From the NCBI RefSeq assembly GCF_019977195.1, contig NZ_AP024643.1:1798001-1862000 (forward strand): a stretch of 64,000 bases of DNA. The letters run 5' to 3'. The position numbers and the translations under genes were made by a program. Below, piece by piece: positions 1-8,574 of this stretch (within the stretch, counting starts at the first letter, position 1; every line of letters begins with the position of its first letter). Source of the stretch: Arthrobacter sp. StoSoilA2 (GTDB lineage: Bacteria; Actinomycetota; Actinomycetes; Actinomycetales; Micrococcaceae). The notes under the pieces are model-generated. The model did no database searches. It saw nothing but the letters and a program-made list of their open reading frames with translations, and was not told the DNA's origin.

Positions 1-1
1 G

Positions 2-433
2 CGGTCCGGCGACGTTGTGGGCTACGCCGGTGAGCTGCACCCGAAGCTCCTCGCAGCCCACGACATGCCAGCACGCTCTGTGGCGGTTGAGGTCAATGTT
101 GAGGCGCTGTTCGATGCAGCCGCCGACGTCATTGTGGCCAAGCACATCTCCGGGTTCCCCGTGGCGACGCAGGATGTCGCCTTGGTGGTTCCGCAGGATG
201 TTCCGGCTGACCAGGTGCTTGCCGCGTTGCGTGAAGGTGCCGGGGAACTCCTCGAAGACGTCGCATTGTTCGACGTCTACGTTGGCCCGGGCATCGAGGA
301 AGGCAAGAAGTCTCTCGCGTTCGGCCTCCGTTTCCGTGCAGCTGACCGCACGCTGACTGCCGACGAAGCTTCGGAGGCCCGCGCCGGCGCTGTGGCTGTT
401 GCTGCAGAGCGTTTTGGTGCAGTGCAGCGGTAG
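2..433 (+). CDS. pheT: Phenylalanine--tRNA ligase beta subunit, C-terminal part (5' end outside window)
   Basis: This is the last ~143 residues of the beta chain of phenylalanyl-tRNA synthetase, which works as an alpha2-beta2 enzyme charging tRNA-Phe. The frame is open from the window edge. The visible part contains the end of the synthetase-like core (YAGELHPKLL) followed by the FDX-ACB anticodon-binding domain (FPVATQDVALVV, then VYVGPGIEEGKKSLAFGLRF and RTLTADEA near the end). These segments are typical of bacterial PheT C-termini. A strong intrinsic terminator follows 19 nt after the stop, so the pheST unit ends here. In other actinobacteria argC usually follows pheT closely; here about 9.4 kb of other genes intervene. 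Confidence 0.95.
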   Translation, partial: RSGDVVGYAGELHPKLLAAHDMPARSVAVEVNVEALFDAAADVIVAKHISGFPVATQDVALVVPQDVPADQVLAALREGAGELLEDVALFDVYVGPGIEEGKKSLAFGLRFRAADRTLTADEASEARAGAVAVAAERFGAVQR

Positions 434-451
434 CGCCTTCGCATGCGATGA

Positions 452-488
452 AATCCCCGGAACCTCCTGGTTCCGGGGATTTTTTTTC
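452..488 (+). terminator. Rho-independent terminator of pheST
   Basis: A perfect 13-bp inverted repeat (AATCCCCGGAACC / GGTTCCGGGGATT) with a TCCT loop is followed directly by a run of T residues. It lies 19 nt after the pheT stop codon. Confidence 0.93.
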
Positions 489-522
489 AGTTGCCTCCGG
501 AATCAGCGACAGCTCGGTCCGT

Positions 523-551
523 TTGGCCAGACAATGGAGACTCGGAATACT
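523..551 (+). promoter_or_regulatory. Possible sigma-70-type promoter for the NERD gene
   Basis: TTGGCC (523-528) and AATACT (546-551) are separated by 17 bp, between the pheT terminator and the first start codon downstream. The match is moderate (-10 four of six). A start near 558 would give a very short leader before the ATG at 569. Confidence 0.35.
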
Positions 552-568
552 TTGGGGAGGATTGAGCC

Positions 569-652
569 ATGGCAAAGCGTATCCGCGGTCTAACCGCCGT
601 GATTTATCAACCGGTTCGGTCCGTGCCGACGATGAACCACGTAACCTCGTGA
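569..652 (+). CDS. Possible 27-codon leader ORF upstream of the NERD gene
   Basis: ATG at 569 is preceded by a purine-rich GGGGAGG (554-560) at good Shine-Dalgarno spacing and opens 27 codons, ending TGA at 650-652. The predicted peptide starts MAKRIRGLTAVIY. The stop overlaps a GTG at 649 that begins the next frame, the GTGA arrangement seen at other coupled genes in this window. The ORF may be a translated leader that couples ribosomes into the NERD gene, or it may be chance. No family is recognised. Confidence 0.3.
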   Translation: MAKRIRGLTAVIYQPVRSVPTMNHVTS

Positions 653-1470
653 AGCAGATGCGGCTCCGGTACGCCGGAGTGTGCCGGGAGTGCGGTGCAT
701 CTCTTCCGGCCGGGACAGCGGCAATCTACGAGAGCGAGACCAGGACTGTCCTCTGCTTGGAGTGTGCCACCGAGGCTACGGAAGCTATGTCCTCCGACAC
801 GGAACCGCCTGGAACGGAGGGTGCGGTCGCAGATCCCGGAGTAGCCGGTTCATCGGCCCGACGTGAGTACGTTCGCCGAAAGGCGAAGGACGAGGAGAGG
901 CTGCGCGGGAAGTGGGGTCGTTTCGGCGGCCTCGCCGTCGCGCTCTCTGACGAGCGACCGCACACCAAGTCCTGGGATCGGGGCGCGGTCGGTGAAGAAC
1001 GACTCGGCGCCAGGCTAAGTGCCCTTGCCACCGATGGTTTGGCCGTCCTTCATGACCGCCGCATCCCCGGCTCGAAGGCCAACATCGACCACATTGCCAT
1101 CACTCCGGGTGGAATCTGGGTGATCGACGCCAAGCGGTACAAGGGACGGCCCGAACTGGAGATCGAGGGTGGCATCCTTCGCCCACGCGTGGAGAAGCTG
1201 CTGGTCGGCCGGCGCAATTGCACGAAACTGGTCGATGGGGTGCTCAAACAAGTCGATCTCGTCCGAGACTTCGTAGGGGATGTCCCCGTCACCGGCGCGT
1301 TGTGCTTCATAGAGGCCGATTGGCCCCTCATCGGAGGTTGGTTCTCCATTCGTGGCGTTCACGTGCTGTGGCCGAAACGCCTAGCCAAGGTGCTTGCAGC
1401 GGAGACAGCCGGCGATGTTGATGTGGCGGCTGTGCGGGAAGCGGTGGCCGCCCGATTCAGGTCAGCGTGA
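649..1470 (+). CDS. Zinc-ribbon / NERD (nuclease-related domain) protein
   Basis: A 273-residue protein of unknown role. The N-terminus has two CxxC pairs (CREC at residues 12-15 and a later CLEC), a small zinc-ribbon-like module, followed by a charged linker. The C-terminal ~170 residues match the NERD domain, related to restriction-like nucleases: GAVGEERL, a later NIDHIAITPGGIWVIDAK and the lysine-rich KRYKG. The D...DAK arrangement is the expected active-site region. GTG at 649 overlaps the stop of a short upstream ORF; ATG at 658 is an alternative start. The stop overlaps the GTG start of the phosphopantetheinyl transferase by 4 nt, so the two genes are probably coupled. The assignment to NERD is firm; nuclease activity is not established for most family members. 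Confidence 0.8.
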   Translation: MKQMRLRYAGVCRECGASLPAGTAAIYESETRTVLCLECATEATEAMSSDTEPPGTEGAVADPGVAGSSARREYVRRKAKDEERLRGKWGRFGGLAVALSDERPHTKSWDRGAVGEERLGARLSALATDGLAVLHDRRIPGSKANIDHIAITPGGIWVIDAKRYKGRPELEIEGGILRPRVEKLLVGRRNCTKLVDGVLKQVDLVRDFVGDVPVTGALCFIEADWPLIGGWFSIRGVHVLWPKRLAKVLAAETAGDVDVAAVREAVAARFRSA

Positions 1471-2129
1471 CCTTAGTGCAGAGTCCTGTGTTCGAACTGC
1501 GCAGGCTCGACGAAGTGCTTGTTGCGGGCGCCCGCCTTCAGGAGCTCGGGCGGCCCGCCCAGGAACGGGCGCTCCGTTTCGCCAGCGCCAAGGACCGGGA
1601 AGACTTCATCGCGGGCCGACTGGCGTTATGGCACTTCGCTGCTTCGCTCCTCGACGTGGATCCGGCCCGGCTAGTGCCCGACTACAGCTGCCCACAGTGC
1701 GGGCCGGCCCAGGACCACGGCCGCCCGGGTTTCATGCTCGACGGCGTCCCCGCGCCTCTCGCGCTAAGCGCATCCAAAGCCCAGGGCTGGGTGCTGCTGG
1801 CCGGCGTCGTGCATCCATCCGAGGGCGCCCGGCTGGGAGTCGACCTTGAAGCTATTGATCAAGCAGCGTTCCAGGGCTTTGATGATGTTGCCTTGACTCC
1901 GGGGGAGAAGCACTTCCTGAAGAGTGTGCCGGAAAATCAAAAGGCGGTGCAGCGTACACGCTTGTGGGCACGCAAGGAAGCCTGGCTGAAGATGACCGGG
2001 GAGGGCCTGCGGAGGAACCCCGCGGAAGTGGACGTATTGGACCGGCCCGGCCTATGGGACATCACCAGCATCAACGGCGAACGCCAGGAACTGCCGGAGG
2101 GATTCGTGGCGGCGGTGGCTATTTCCTAG
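1467..2129 (+). CDS. 4'-phosphopantetheinyl transferase (Sfp superfamily)
   Basis: A 220-residue enzyme expected to transfer 4'-phosphopantetheine from CoA to the conserved serine of a carrier domain. The superfamily signatures are present: LGVDLEAID (magnesium-binding D and E) and, about 50 residues later, WARKEAWLKMTGEGL (the WxxKEAxxK box). Length fits the Sfp group better than AcpS. The GTG start overlaps the upstream NERD stop in a GTGA. The gene converges on the M1 peptidase, with the stops overlapping by 4 nt. The most obvious client is the carrier domain of the nearby 1318-residue synthetase on the opposite strand, but this pairing is inferred from position. It could also serve other carrier proteins in the cell. 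Confidence 0.85.
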   Translation: MTLVQSPVFELRRLDEVLVAGARLQELGRPAQERALRFASAKDREDFIAGRLALWHFAASLLDVDPARLVPDYSCPQCGPAQDHGRPGFMLDGVPAPLALSASKAQGWVLLAGVVHPSEGARLGVDLEAIDQAAFQGFDDVALTPGEKHFLKSVPENQKAVQRTRLWARKEAWLKMTGEGLRRNPAEVDVLDRPGLWDITSINGERQELPEGFVAAVAIS

Positions 2130-3466
2130 CCCTGCGGCAGCGGCGGGAGGGCGGCCTCGTACAACCAAGGCCGGAGAATCGCACCGGCATTGAACCCCGG
2201 AATGAAAGAGTCGGCGGCTTCGATGAAGGACGCTGTGGAAATTGAGCCGTGGCGGTTGACCAATGTCCAGTTCTGGAGGAGACCGAAGAACGCTTCGTCA
2301 CCGGCTGCCACCCGGACGGAGTGGAGCGCCAGGGCGCCTCGTTTGTAGACGCGGTCATCGAACATGAGCTCCGGACCGGGATCGCCAACGAGCAGGTCCT
2401 GCCGCCCGGCGTCGAGCTTTTTCCAGGCGGCGAGGGCACGGGCTGCAACTGGCATCGTTCCGGACTCCTCGGACCACAACCACTCGGCGTAGCAGGCGAA
2501 TCCCTCGTGGAGCCAGATGTCCTTCCAATTGCTGACGGTCAGGGAGTTACCGAACCACTGGTGGGACAGCTCGTGAGCGATCAATCGCTGCGCATCCCAG
2601 GCATCACGCATGTGGTTCCGGCCAAAAATGGAGACGGTCTGTGCTTCCAGCGGGATTTCCAACTCATCTTCGGTGACAACCGAGGTGTAATCGCTGAACG
2701 GGTAGGGGCCGAAGCAGTCCTCGAAGGTCTTCATCATGTCCGGCTGGCGTTGAAGCCCCTGGCGGGCGTCGTCAGCCATGTCCGCAGTAACCGCGGCGAA
2801 CTGCGGAACTCGGTGATGGGTGTCTGCAGGGTTGAGCGGCACCATGACATACCGGCCGATCTGCATCGTGGCGAGATATGTGGCCATGGGTTCGGAATGC
2901 TCGTAGACCCAGGTCTCGCGGCTCGATTTTCGTGACCGGGACACTAGCTGGCCGTTGCACACCGGCCGGTAGTTGTCATCCGTGGTCACGGAGATCCGGA
3001 ACGATGATTTATTGCGCGGATGATCATTGCAGGGGAACCACGACGCCGCGCCGTTGGGCTGGCCGGCCACCAGGACGCCGTCGTTCAGTTCTTCCCAGCC
3101 GACCTCGCCCCACAAGCCGCGACGTGGTTGCGGGTTACCCTCGTAGCGGATCTCAAGGACGAAGGGCTGACCGGCCTTCAACGGGGACACAGTAGTGACC
3201 ACAAGGTGCTCGGCCCGTTGGCTGAACTTTTGGACCTTCCTGCCATCCAGTTGGATCTTGGACGCCCGCAGGCCCACCAGGTCCAGGACTATCCGGGAAG
3301 CCGGCTCAAGGGCCGTGCAACGCAGCACCGCTTTGCCGATCAGCTTGTTGCTGCCCAGCCTGACATCGAGGTCCAATTCGTACCGATCCACACGGTAGCT
3401 GGTGCTGCCGTGGTCCAAGGTGTATGGGTCGGCGTTGGTCGCAGTAGTAATTATCGGTGCCGTCAT
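2126..3466 (-). CDS. M1-family zinc metallopeptidase (aminopeptidase-like)
   Basis: A 446-residue gluzincin peptidase. The zinc site HELSHQWFG...HEGFACYAEW gives HExxH followed 18 residues later by the third ligand Glu (H298, E299, H302 and E321). The upstream segment reads DELEIPLEAQ where classical M1 enzymes have the GxMEN substrate-recognition motif, so exopeptidase specificity may differ. No signal peptide is evident. ATG at 3466 is chosen because GGGG sits about 7 nt upstream; a TTG at 3478 is an alternative. The gene follows the synthetase on the same strand after 13 nt, so the two are almost certainly co-transcribed. Such a neighbour could trim or degrade the synthetase product, protecting the producer; this is inference. 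Confidence 0.85.
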   Translation of the reverse strand: MTAPIITTATNADPYTLDHGSTSYRVDRYELDLDVRLGSNKLIGKAVLRCTALEPASRIVLDLVGLRASKIQLDGRKVQKFSQRAEHLVVTTVSPLKAGQPFVLEIRYEGNPQPRRGLWGEVGWEELNDGVLVAGQPNGAASWFPCNDHPRNKSSFRISVTTDDNYRPVCNGQLVSRSRKSSRETWVYEHSEPMATYLATMQIGRYVMVPLNPADTHHRVPQFAAVTADMADDARQGLQRQPDMMKTFEDCFGPYPFSDYTSVVTEDELEIPLEAQTVSIFGRNHMRDAWDAQRLIAHELSHQWFGNSLTVSNWKDIWLHEGFACYAEWLWSEESGTMPVAARALAAWKKLDAGRQDLLVGDPGPELMFDDRVYKRGALALHSVRVAAGDEAFFGLLQNWTLVNRHGSISTASFIEAADSFIPGFNAGAILRPWLYEAALPPLPQG

Positions 3467-3479
3467 GGTCTGCCCCAAT

Positions 3480-6400
3480 CTACTTGAGTCGGGCGGCCGG
3501 TGCTGCCGGACCCTCCCAAGGACTCACGGGGTTTCCCATCCAATAGGTCCCTGCCGGCACGGTTTCGCCGCGCATTACCAACGACGCCGGACCAACGGTT
3601 CCGCCGTCGCCAATGCTTGCGGCAGGAAGGATGACGCCATGGGGTCCCATGGTTGCGCCGTTGCCCAGCGTCACAGTATCGATGCTCATGACGCGGTCGT
3701 GGAAAAGGTGCGTCTGGACCACGCAGCCGCGGTTGACGGTTGAGTTCTCGCCGAGCGTCACGAGGTCCGCTTCAGGGAGCCAGTAGCTTTCGCACCACGT
3801 TCCATGCCCGATCTTCGCGCCCAGGCCGCGGAGCCACCACACCAAAGCGGGAGTTCCAGCGGCTGAACGGGCGAACCATGGAGCGCTGACCATTTCAATG
3901 AAGGTGTCCACCACCTCATTGCGCCAAATGAACGAGCTCCACAAAGGGTGCTCACCGGCGCGAATGGTGCCCACGAGGACCCACTTGGCAATGATGGAAC
4001 TCAATGCCGCCACCGCTCCGGCAGCCAGGACCACCACACCGCCTAGAAGTGCGGCCAACCAGTAACTCCAGCCTCGAGCGATCGCGTCCAGAACCAGCAT
4101 GACCCCGACGCCGATTGCCACCGTGAGGATGACAGGCACCAGGCGGCACAGTTCCCAGAGACCCCTTGCCAGCTTCAGCTTCAAGGGCGGCTGGAACGTG
4201 AGGCTCTGATCGGCGTCGACGGCGGTGCGGCGCAACCTGACAGGTGGGCTGCCGAGCCAGGAGGTGCCGGACTTGGCTTTGGCCGGCGTAGCGGACAGCA
4301 CGGCGACGAGAGAGTTCTTGGGCACGTTGCGGCCCGCTGCCGTCATACCCGAGTTGCCCAGGAACGAACGCTTCCCGATCTTGGCAGGGGCGATTTTCAT
4401 CCAGCCGCCGCCGAGTTCGTAAGAGGCCACCATCGTGTCGTCGGCGAGGAATGCGCCGTCGCCGATCGTCGTCATCCTGGGCACCAACAGCACAGTCGAT
4501 GCCTCCACGTTCCGTCCAACCTTGGCTCCCAGAAGACGGAGCCACACGGGGGTAAACAGGCTCGCATAGATGGGGAAGAGCAGGTCCCTTGCCATGTCCA
4601 GCAACCGCTCAGTGGCCCAAACCTGCCAACCGATGCGACTCCGCACCCGGTAGTACCCTTCCTTGAGTCCCAAGCCCAGGAGCCGGGCAACAACCAGGAT
4701 CAGGATGAGGTTGCTGAAAAACCATGCGAGGGCGGCAAGCGGCAACGCCATGCTGATCTGCGGCAGGGCTTCTCCGAGAGACTCATGCCCACGGACAAAT
4801 GCGAAGATGACCAAAGCACCGGCGAAGGCGGACATATATGGGATCAAGGCCAGAACGGCGGAGCCGGTGGCGAATGCCGAGAACCACAAGCGGGCCGCGA
4901 TGGGGCTTCGGCTGCTGGGCTCAGGCCAGTCGTGTTTTGCTTTTCCCCGGCGTCGGGCCGGGGAGCCCGCTACAAGGTGCCCGGCCTTCACCTTGCCCAG
5001 CACTGCGGACCCTGCCTCGACGCGCGCGCCAGCGCCGATGGTGGCTCCGGGCATGAGGGTACTTCGGGAGCCGACCACTGCTCCCGCGCCAACATGGATT
5101 TGGCCGATGTGGACAGAATCGCCGTCCACCCACCAGCCGGAGAGGTCCACTTCCGGCTCGATATTGGCCCCGGTTCCCAAGGACAGCAGACCGGTGACCG
5201 GCGGCAATGAATGCAGGTGGACGTCCCTTCCGATCTTTGCGCCGAGGGCCCGTGCGTAGTAGGGAACGAACGGTGCGCTGGCCAGGCCAATGGCACCGGA
5301 GAGGTCCTGTATTTGCTCAGCCAGCCAAAGCCGCAGGTGCGTCTTGCCGGACCGCGGATATGTTCCGGGTTCAACCTTGCCCAGCAGGATGCGGGCAGCC
5401 ACGACCGAGATCGCCATGCGGCCCAGTGGACTGACAAAAACCAGCCAGGAAGCCCCGATCCACCACCAGGAAACCACGGGGGCTGCGGTGAATCCAGCGA
5501 AATCGGCCAACAGCCTGTTGGCAGCCATGACGTAGGTCAACCACCGCATGCCCACCAGGATGTGCAGGGGTACGCCCATGAGGACCTGGAAAACCTGCGA
5601 CTTAAGGGCTGTGGGCCGTACGGTGCGCTCCGCAGCGGGAGCCGGCATGCCGCCGTCGGGAAGCGACTGCCGCGCAGCCTCTATGAGCGCGCCAACCCGC
5701 GGCGTCGCATAGATGTCCGCCACCGTGATGGTCGGGTACCGAACACGCAATGCGGAAACAAGCTGCGCGGCAGCCAGCGAGCCGCCACCGTAGGCGAAGA
5801 AGTCCGCGTCAAGGGAGCTGACAGGGCTGCCGAGGACCGATTCCCACTGCTCCACAATCCATCGGGCGTCGTCCGGCAGATTCAGCGGTGCTTTGCCCGC
5901 CTCCTTGGCTGCAACGCCGGCAAGAGGCCACGGAAGCGAGTGACGATCCACCTTGCCGCTGGTCTTTGTCGGCAGCGAACCAACAACCGTCAGGAGGGGG
6001 ACCAATGCTGCAGGAAGGCTCTCGCCCAACTGTCTGCGGGCCTCGTCCAGGTCCAGTACGCAGCCCTCGGTGGGCGCCAGGTATCCGACGAGGATCTGGT
6101 TACCTGCAGACGTCGTTTGCACCGCGGCGGCCGCACCTCCCACCCCAGGCAGAGACTGCAGTGCGGCGTCGACTTCGCCCAGTTCGATCCGTCGCCCACC
6201 CAGTTTGACCTGTTCGTCGGCCCTCCCGACGAAGACCAGACCCTCGGCTTCGAAGCGCACAAGGTCACCGGATCGGTAGGCGCGTTCCCAGGCCAGGGTC
6301 GGCATGGCTGCATACTTCTCAGCATCCTTAGCCGGATCCAGGTATCGGGCCAGGCCCACTCCGCCGATAATCAATTCCCCAATTTCACCCTTAGCCACGG

Positions 6401-7436
6401 GAACGCCGGCCGAATCGACGACGGCGAGGTCCCAGCCGTCCAGCGGCAGTCCGATGCGAACAGGGCCAGGTCCGCCCAGGGGAGCCGCGCAGGCGACCAC
6501 CGTGGCCTCGGTGGGTCCGTACGTGTTCCAGACTTCCCGGCCGTCGACGGCGAGCCGTTCGGCGAGTTCAGGCGGGCAGGCCTCCCCACCAAAGATGAGT
6601 AGACGCACATTCTCGAGGGCTTCGACTGGCCACAAAGCAGCCAGGGTTGGCACTGTCGAAACAACGGTGATGCCGTGATTGATGAGCCATGGGCCCAGAT
6701 CCATGCCGGTCCGTACAAGGGCGCGCGGAGCCGGTACCAGGCAGGCGCCGTGCCTCCAGGCCAGCCACATCTCCTCGCAGGAAGCATCGAACGCGACCGA
6801 AAGGCCGGCCAGGACCCTGTCCTGCGGGCCGATGGGATCGGATTGCAGGAAGAGACGGGCTTCGGCGTCCACGAAGGCGGCCGACGAGCGGTGCTTGACG
6901 GCAACGCCCTTCGGCGTACCCGTGGAACCGGAGGTAAAGATGATCCACGAGTCGTCGTCCAGCCCAGGTTTCTGCGGCTCCGTCACGGCCTTCCGCGCAC
7001 CGCCTGCCACTTCAACGGCCAAGCCGGCACCAACGACGGCGGCCACCTTGGCTTCGCCAAAAACCAGCCGGGCGCGCTCCTCGGGGTCGTCGGCATCCAC
7101 GGGGACGTAGGCTGCCCCCGCCATGAGGATTCCCAGGATGGCGACATAAAGATCACCGGTGCCGGATGGGATGCGGACGCCGACCTTGTCCCCTCGGCCA
7201 AGACCAGCGGCGTTCAGGACCCGCGCGAACGCGCGGACTGCTCCAAGCAGTTCGGTGTAGCTCAGTGACTTCCGGCCATCGTCCAATGCCGAGGATTCCG
7301 GAAAAGCTGCCGCAGTCGCTTCGAGGATATCCACCAGGGTCCGCTGAGGAGGTGCTGCAGACGCCCCCGGAAACTGGGGGCGGTAGGTGGCCAAGGCATC
7401 CAAGTTCCCGGCCACGGCAGATTGTTCTGTGCTCAC
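3480..7436 (-). CDS. Pls/PosA-family membrane non-ribosomal peptide synthetase (poly-amino acid synthetase candidate)
   Basis: A 1318-residue single-module synthetase, close to the ~1319 residues recalled for Streptomyces albulus epsilon-poly-lysine synthetase. An adenylation domain (about 20-510) carries IIFTSGSTGTPKG, NTYGPTEAT, YRSGDL, GRADEQVKLGGRRIE and TSGK. A carrier domain follows (about 530-590), with FFAYGGGSLAA supplying the pantetheinyl Ser553. The remainder alternates hydrophobic membrane segments (about 615-690, 850-925 and 1095-1155) with three soluble left-handed beta-helix, hexapeptide-rich blocks (about 735-825, 965-1055 and 1205-1315). There is no ordinary condensation or thioesterase domain. 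This is the Pls/PosA architecture, in which repeated C-like domains polymerise one amino acid at the membrane. Pocket residues read by eye as D-A-E-S-I-G-T-V-V-K, resembling lysine codes. GTG at 7436 (VSTEQ) is preferred; TTG at 7466 is possible. Confidence 0.88.
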   Translation of the reverse strand: MSTEQSAVAGNLDALATYRPQFPGASAAPPQRTLVDILEATAAAFPESSALDDGRKSLSYTELLGAVRAFARVLNAAGLGRGDKVGVRIPSGTGDLYVAILGILMAGAAYVPVDADDPEERARLVFGEAKVAAVVGAGLAVEVAGGARKAVTEPQKPGLDDDSWIIFTSGSTGTPKGVAVKHRSSAAFVDAEARLFLQSDPIGPQDRVLAGLSVAFDASCEEMWLAWRHGACLVPAPRALVRTGMDLGPWLINHGITVVSTVPTLAALWPVEALENVRLLIFGGEACPPELAERLAVDGREVWNTYGPTEATVVACAAPLGGPGPVRIGLPLDGWDLAVVDSAGVPVAKGEIGELIIGGVGLARYLDPAKDAEKYAAMPTLAWERAYRSGDLVRFEAEGLVFVGRADEQVKLGGRRIELGEVDAALQSLPGVGGAAAAVQTTSAGNQILVGYLAPTEGCVLDLDEARRQLGESLPAALVPLLTVVGSLPTKTSGKVDRHSLPWPLAGVAAKEAGKAPLNLPDDARWIVEQWESVLGSPVSSLDADFFAYGGGSLAAAQLVSALRVRYPTITVADIYATPRVGALIEAARQSLPDGGMPAPAAERTVRPTALKSQVFQVLMGVPLHILVGMRWLTYVMAANRLLADFAGFTAAPVVSWWWIGASWLVFVSPLGRMAISVVAARILLGKVEPGTYPRSGKTHLRLWLAEQIQDLSGAIGLASAPFVPYYARALGAKIGRDVHLHSLPPVTGLLSLGTGANIEPEVDLSGWWVDGDSVHIGQIHVGAGAVVGSRSTLMPGATIGAGARVEAGSAVLGKVKAGHLVAGSPARRRGKAKHDWPEPSSRSPIAARLWFSAFATGSAVLALIPYMSAFAGALVIFAFVRGHESLGEALPQISMALPLAALAWFFSNLILILVVARLLGLGLKEGYYRVRSRIGWQVWATERLLDMARDLLFPIYASLFTPVWLRLLGAKVGRNVEASTVLLVPRMTTIGDGAFLADDTMVASYELGGGWMKIAPAKIGKRSFLGNSGMTAAGRNVPKNSLVAVLSATPAKAKSGTSWLGSPPVRLRRTAVDADQSLTFQPPLKLKLARGLWELCRLVPVILTVAIGVGVMLVLDAIARGWSYWLAALLGGVVVLAAGAVAALSSIIAKWVLVGTIRAGEHPLWSSFIWRNEVVDTFIEMVSAPWFARSAAGTPALVWWLRGLGAKIGHGTWCESYWLPEADLVTLGENSTVNRGCVVQTHLFHDRVMSIDTVTLGNGATMGPHGVILPAASIGDGGTVGPASLVMRGETVPAGTYWMGNPVSPWEGPAAPAARLK

Positions 7437-7523
7437 GCAGTCAGCTTTGCCCAGAAAGGTGAACAAAAGGTGTCGGCGGCTTCCTGCCGTTCACGGTTTG
7501 TTGCACGAATGATCGCTTTGCCG

Positions 7524-8489
7524 TTACGGCAGCAGAAGGACCTTCCCCGTGGTGAGGCGTCCTTCGAGGTCCCTGTGTGCCTGGGCCGCTTCGGCCAAGG
7601 GGTAGGTAGCGCCGACCCGAACCGCCAGCGTGCCGTTCGCTGCGGCCTCGAAGATCTCGGCTGAGCGCCAACGCCGCTCGTGCGTGTTCTGGACGAAATG
7701 GCCCATCGTGGGGCGGGTCAATGTCAGTGAGCCGCCGGAGTTCAGGCGTTGGGGATCGAACGGGGGGACGGGACCTGAAGCGGCGCCGAAGAGCACCATG
7801 GAACCCCTGATGCGCAGGCTCCGCAGGGAGTCGTCGAACGTATCCTTGCCTACGCCGTCGTACACCACATTGACGCCCTCGCCGTTGGTAAGTTCGCGGA
7901 CCTTGTCCGCGAAGCCTTCATAGCGGAGGACTTCGTCGGCGCCGGCGAGCTTGGAGAGGTCGGCCTTTTCGTCTGAGGAAACTGTGGTGATGACCCGTGC
8001 CCCACGCGCCTTCAACAGTTGGGTTAGAAGCAGTCCCACACCGCCGGCTCCCGCGTGCAGCAGCACCGTGTGGCCAGGTTCCACGCGGAAGGAGGAGTTC
8101 ATCAGGTAGTGGGCGGTTATTCCCTGCAGTGGCAGGGCGGCTGCGGTGTGATCATCGACGCCGGCCGGCACGGGGAGCGCCTTCGCAGCTTCCACGATTG
8201 CGTAGTCAGCGTAGGTCCTGGAACCTTCGGCCGTGGCAATCCTGTCACCTACCGAGAAGTCCTCTACACCCTCACCGATTGCTTCGATGGTTCCGGCGGC
8301 TTCCGCGCCGGGAGTGAAGGGGTACTCAACCTTGTAGATGCCGCGGCGCTGGTAGGTCTCAATGAAATTGACCCCGGCAGCTGCGACCTTGATCAACAGC
8401 TGCCCGGGACCAGGTACGGGTGGCTCCACGGAAGCATATTCGAGGACTTCAGGTCCTCCCGGCTCCTTGGCAACAATCGCGTGCGTCAT
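7524..8489 (-). CDS. Zinc-free quinone oxidoreductase (QOR, MDR superfamily)
   Basis: A 321-residue NADPH-dependent quinone reductase of the medium-chain dehydrogenase/reductase superfamily. It has the GroES-like N-terminal half (GVNFIETYQRRGIY) and a Rossmann half with LHAGAGGVGLLLTQLLKARGA, the nucleotide-binding motif in the AxxGGVG form typical of QORs. The catalytic-zinc ligands of alcohol dehydrogenases are absent. AAGGAG lies just upstream of the ATG. It is transcribed in the same direction as the downstream synthetase after 87 nt, but a functional link is not evident. It could equally act on other small enones or quinones in redox defence. Confidence 0.88.
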   Translation of the reverse strand: MTHAIVAKEPGGPEVLEYASVEPPVPGPGQLLIKVAAAGVNFIETYQRRGIYKVEYPFTPGAEAAGTIEAIGEGVEDFSVGDRIATAEGSRTYADYAIVEAAKALPVPAGVDDHTAAALPLQGITAHYLMNSSFRVEPGHTVLLHAGAGGVGLLLTQLLKARGARVITTVSSDEKADLSKLAGADEVLRYEGFADKVRELTNGEGVNVVYDGVGKDTFDDSLRSLRIRGSMVLFGAASGPVPPFDPQRLNSGGSLTLTRPTMGHFVQNTHERRWRSAEIFEAAANGTLAVRVGATYPLAEAAQAHRDLEGRLTTGKVLLLP

Positions 8490-8574
8490 GGTGGCTCCTT
8501 ACTCCGGGACGGTCCTTCCGGTGCCCGGTTCCAGAACCCATCCTATGAAGGATGACGCCTTTGGTTGTGGAGGC

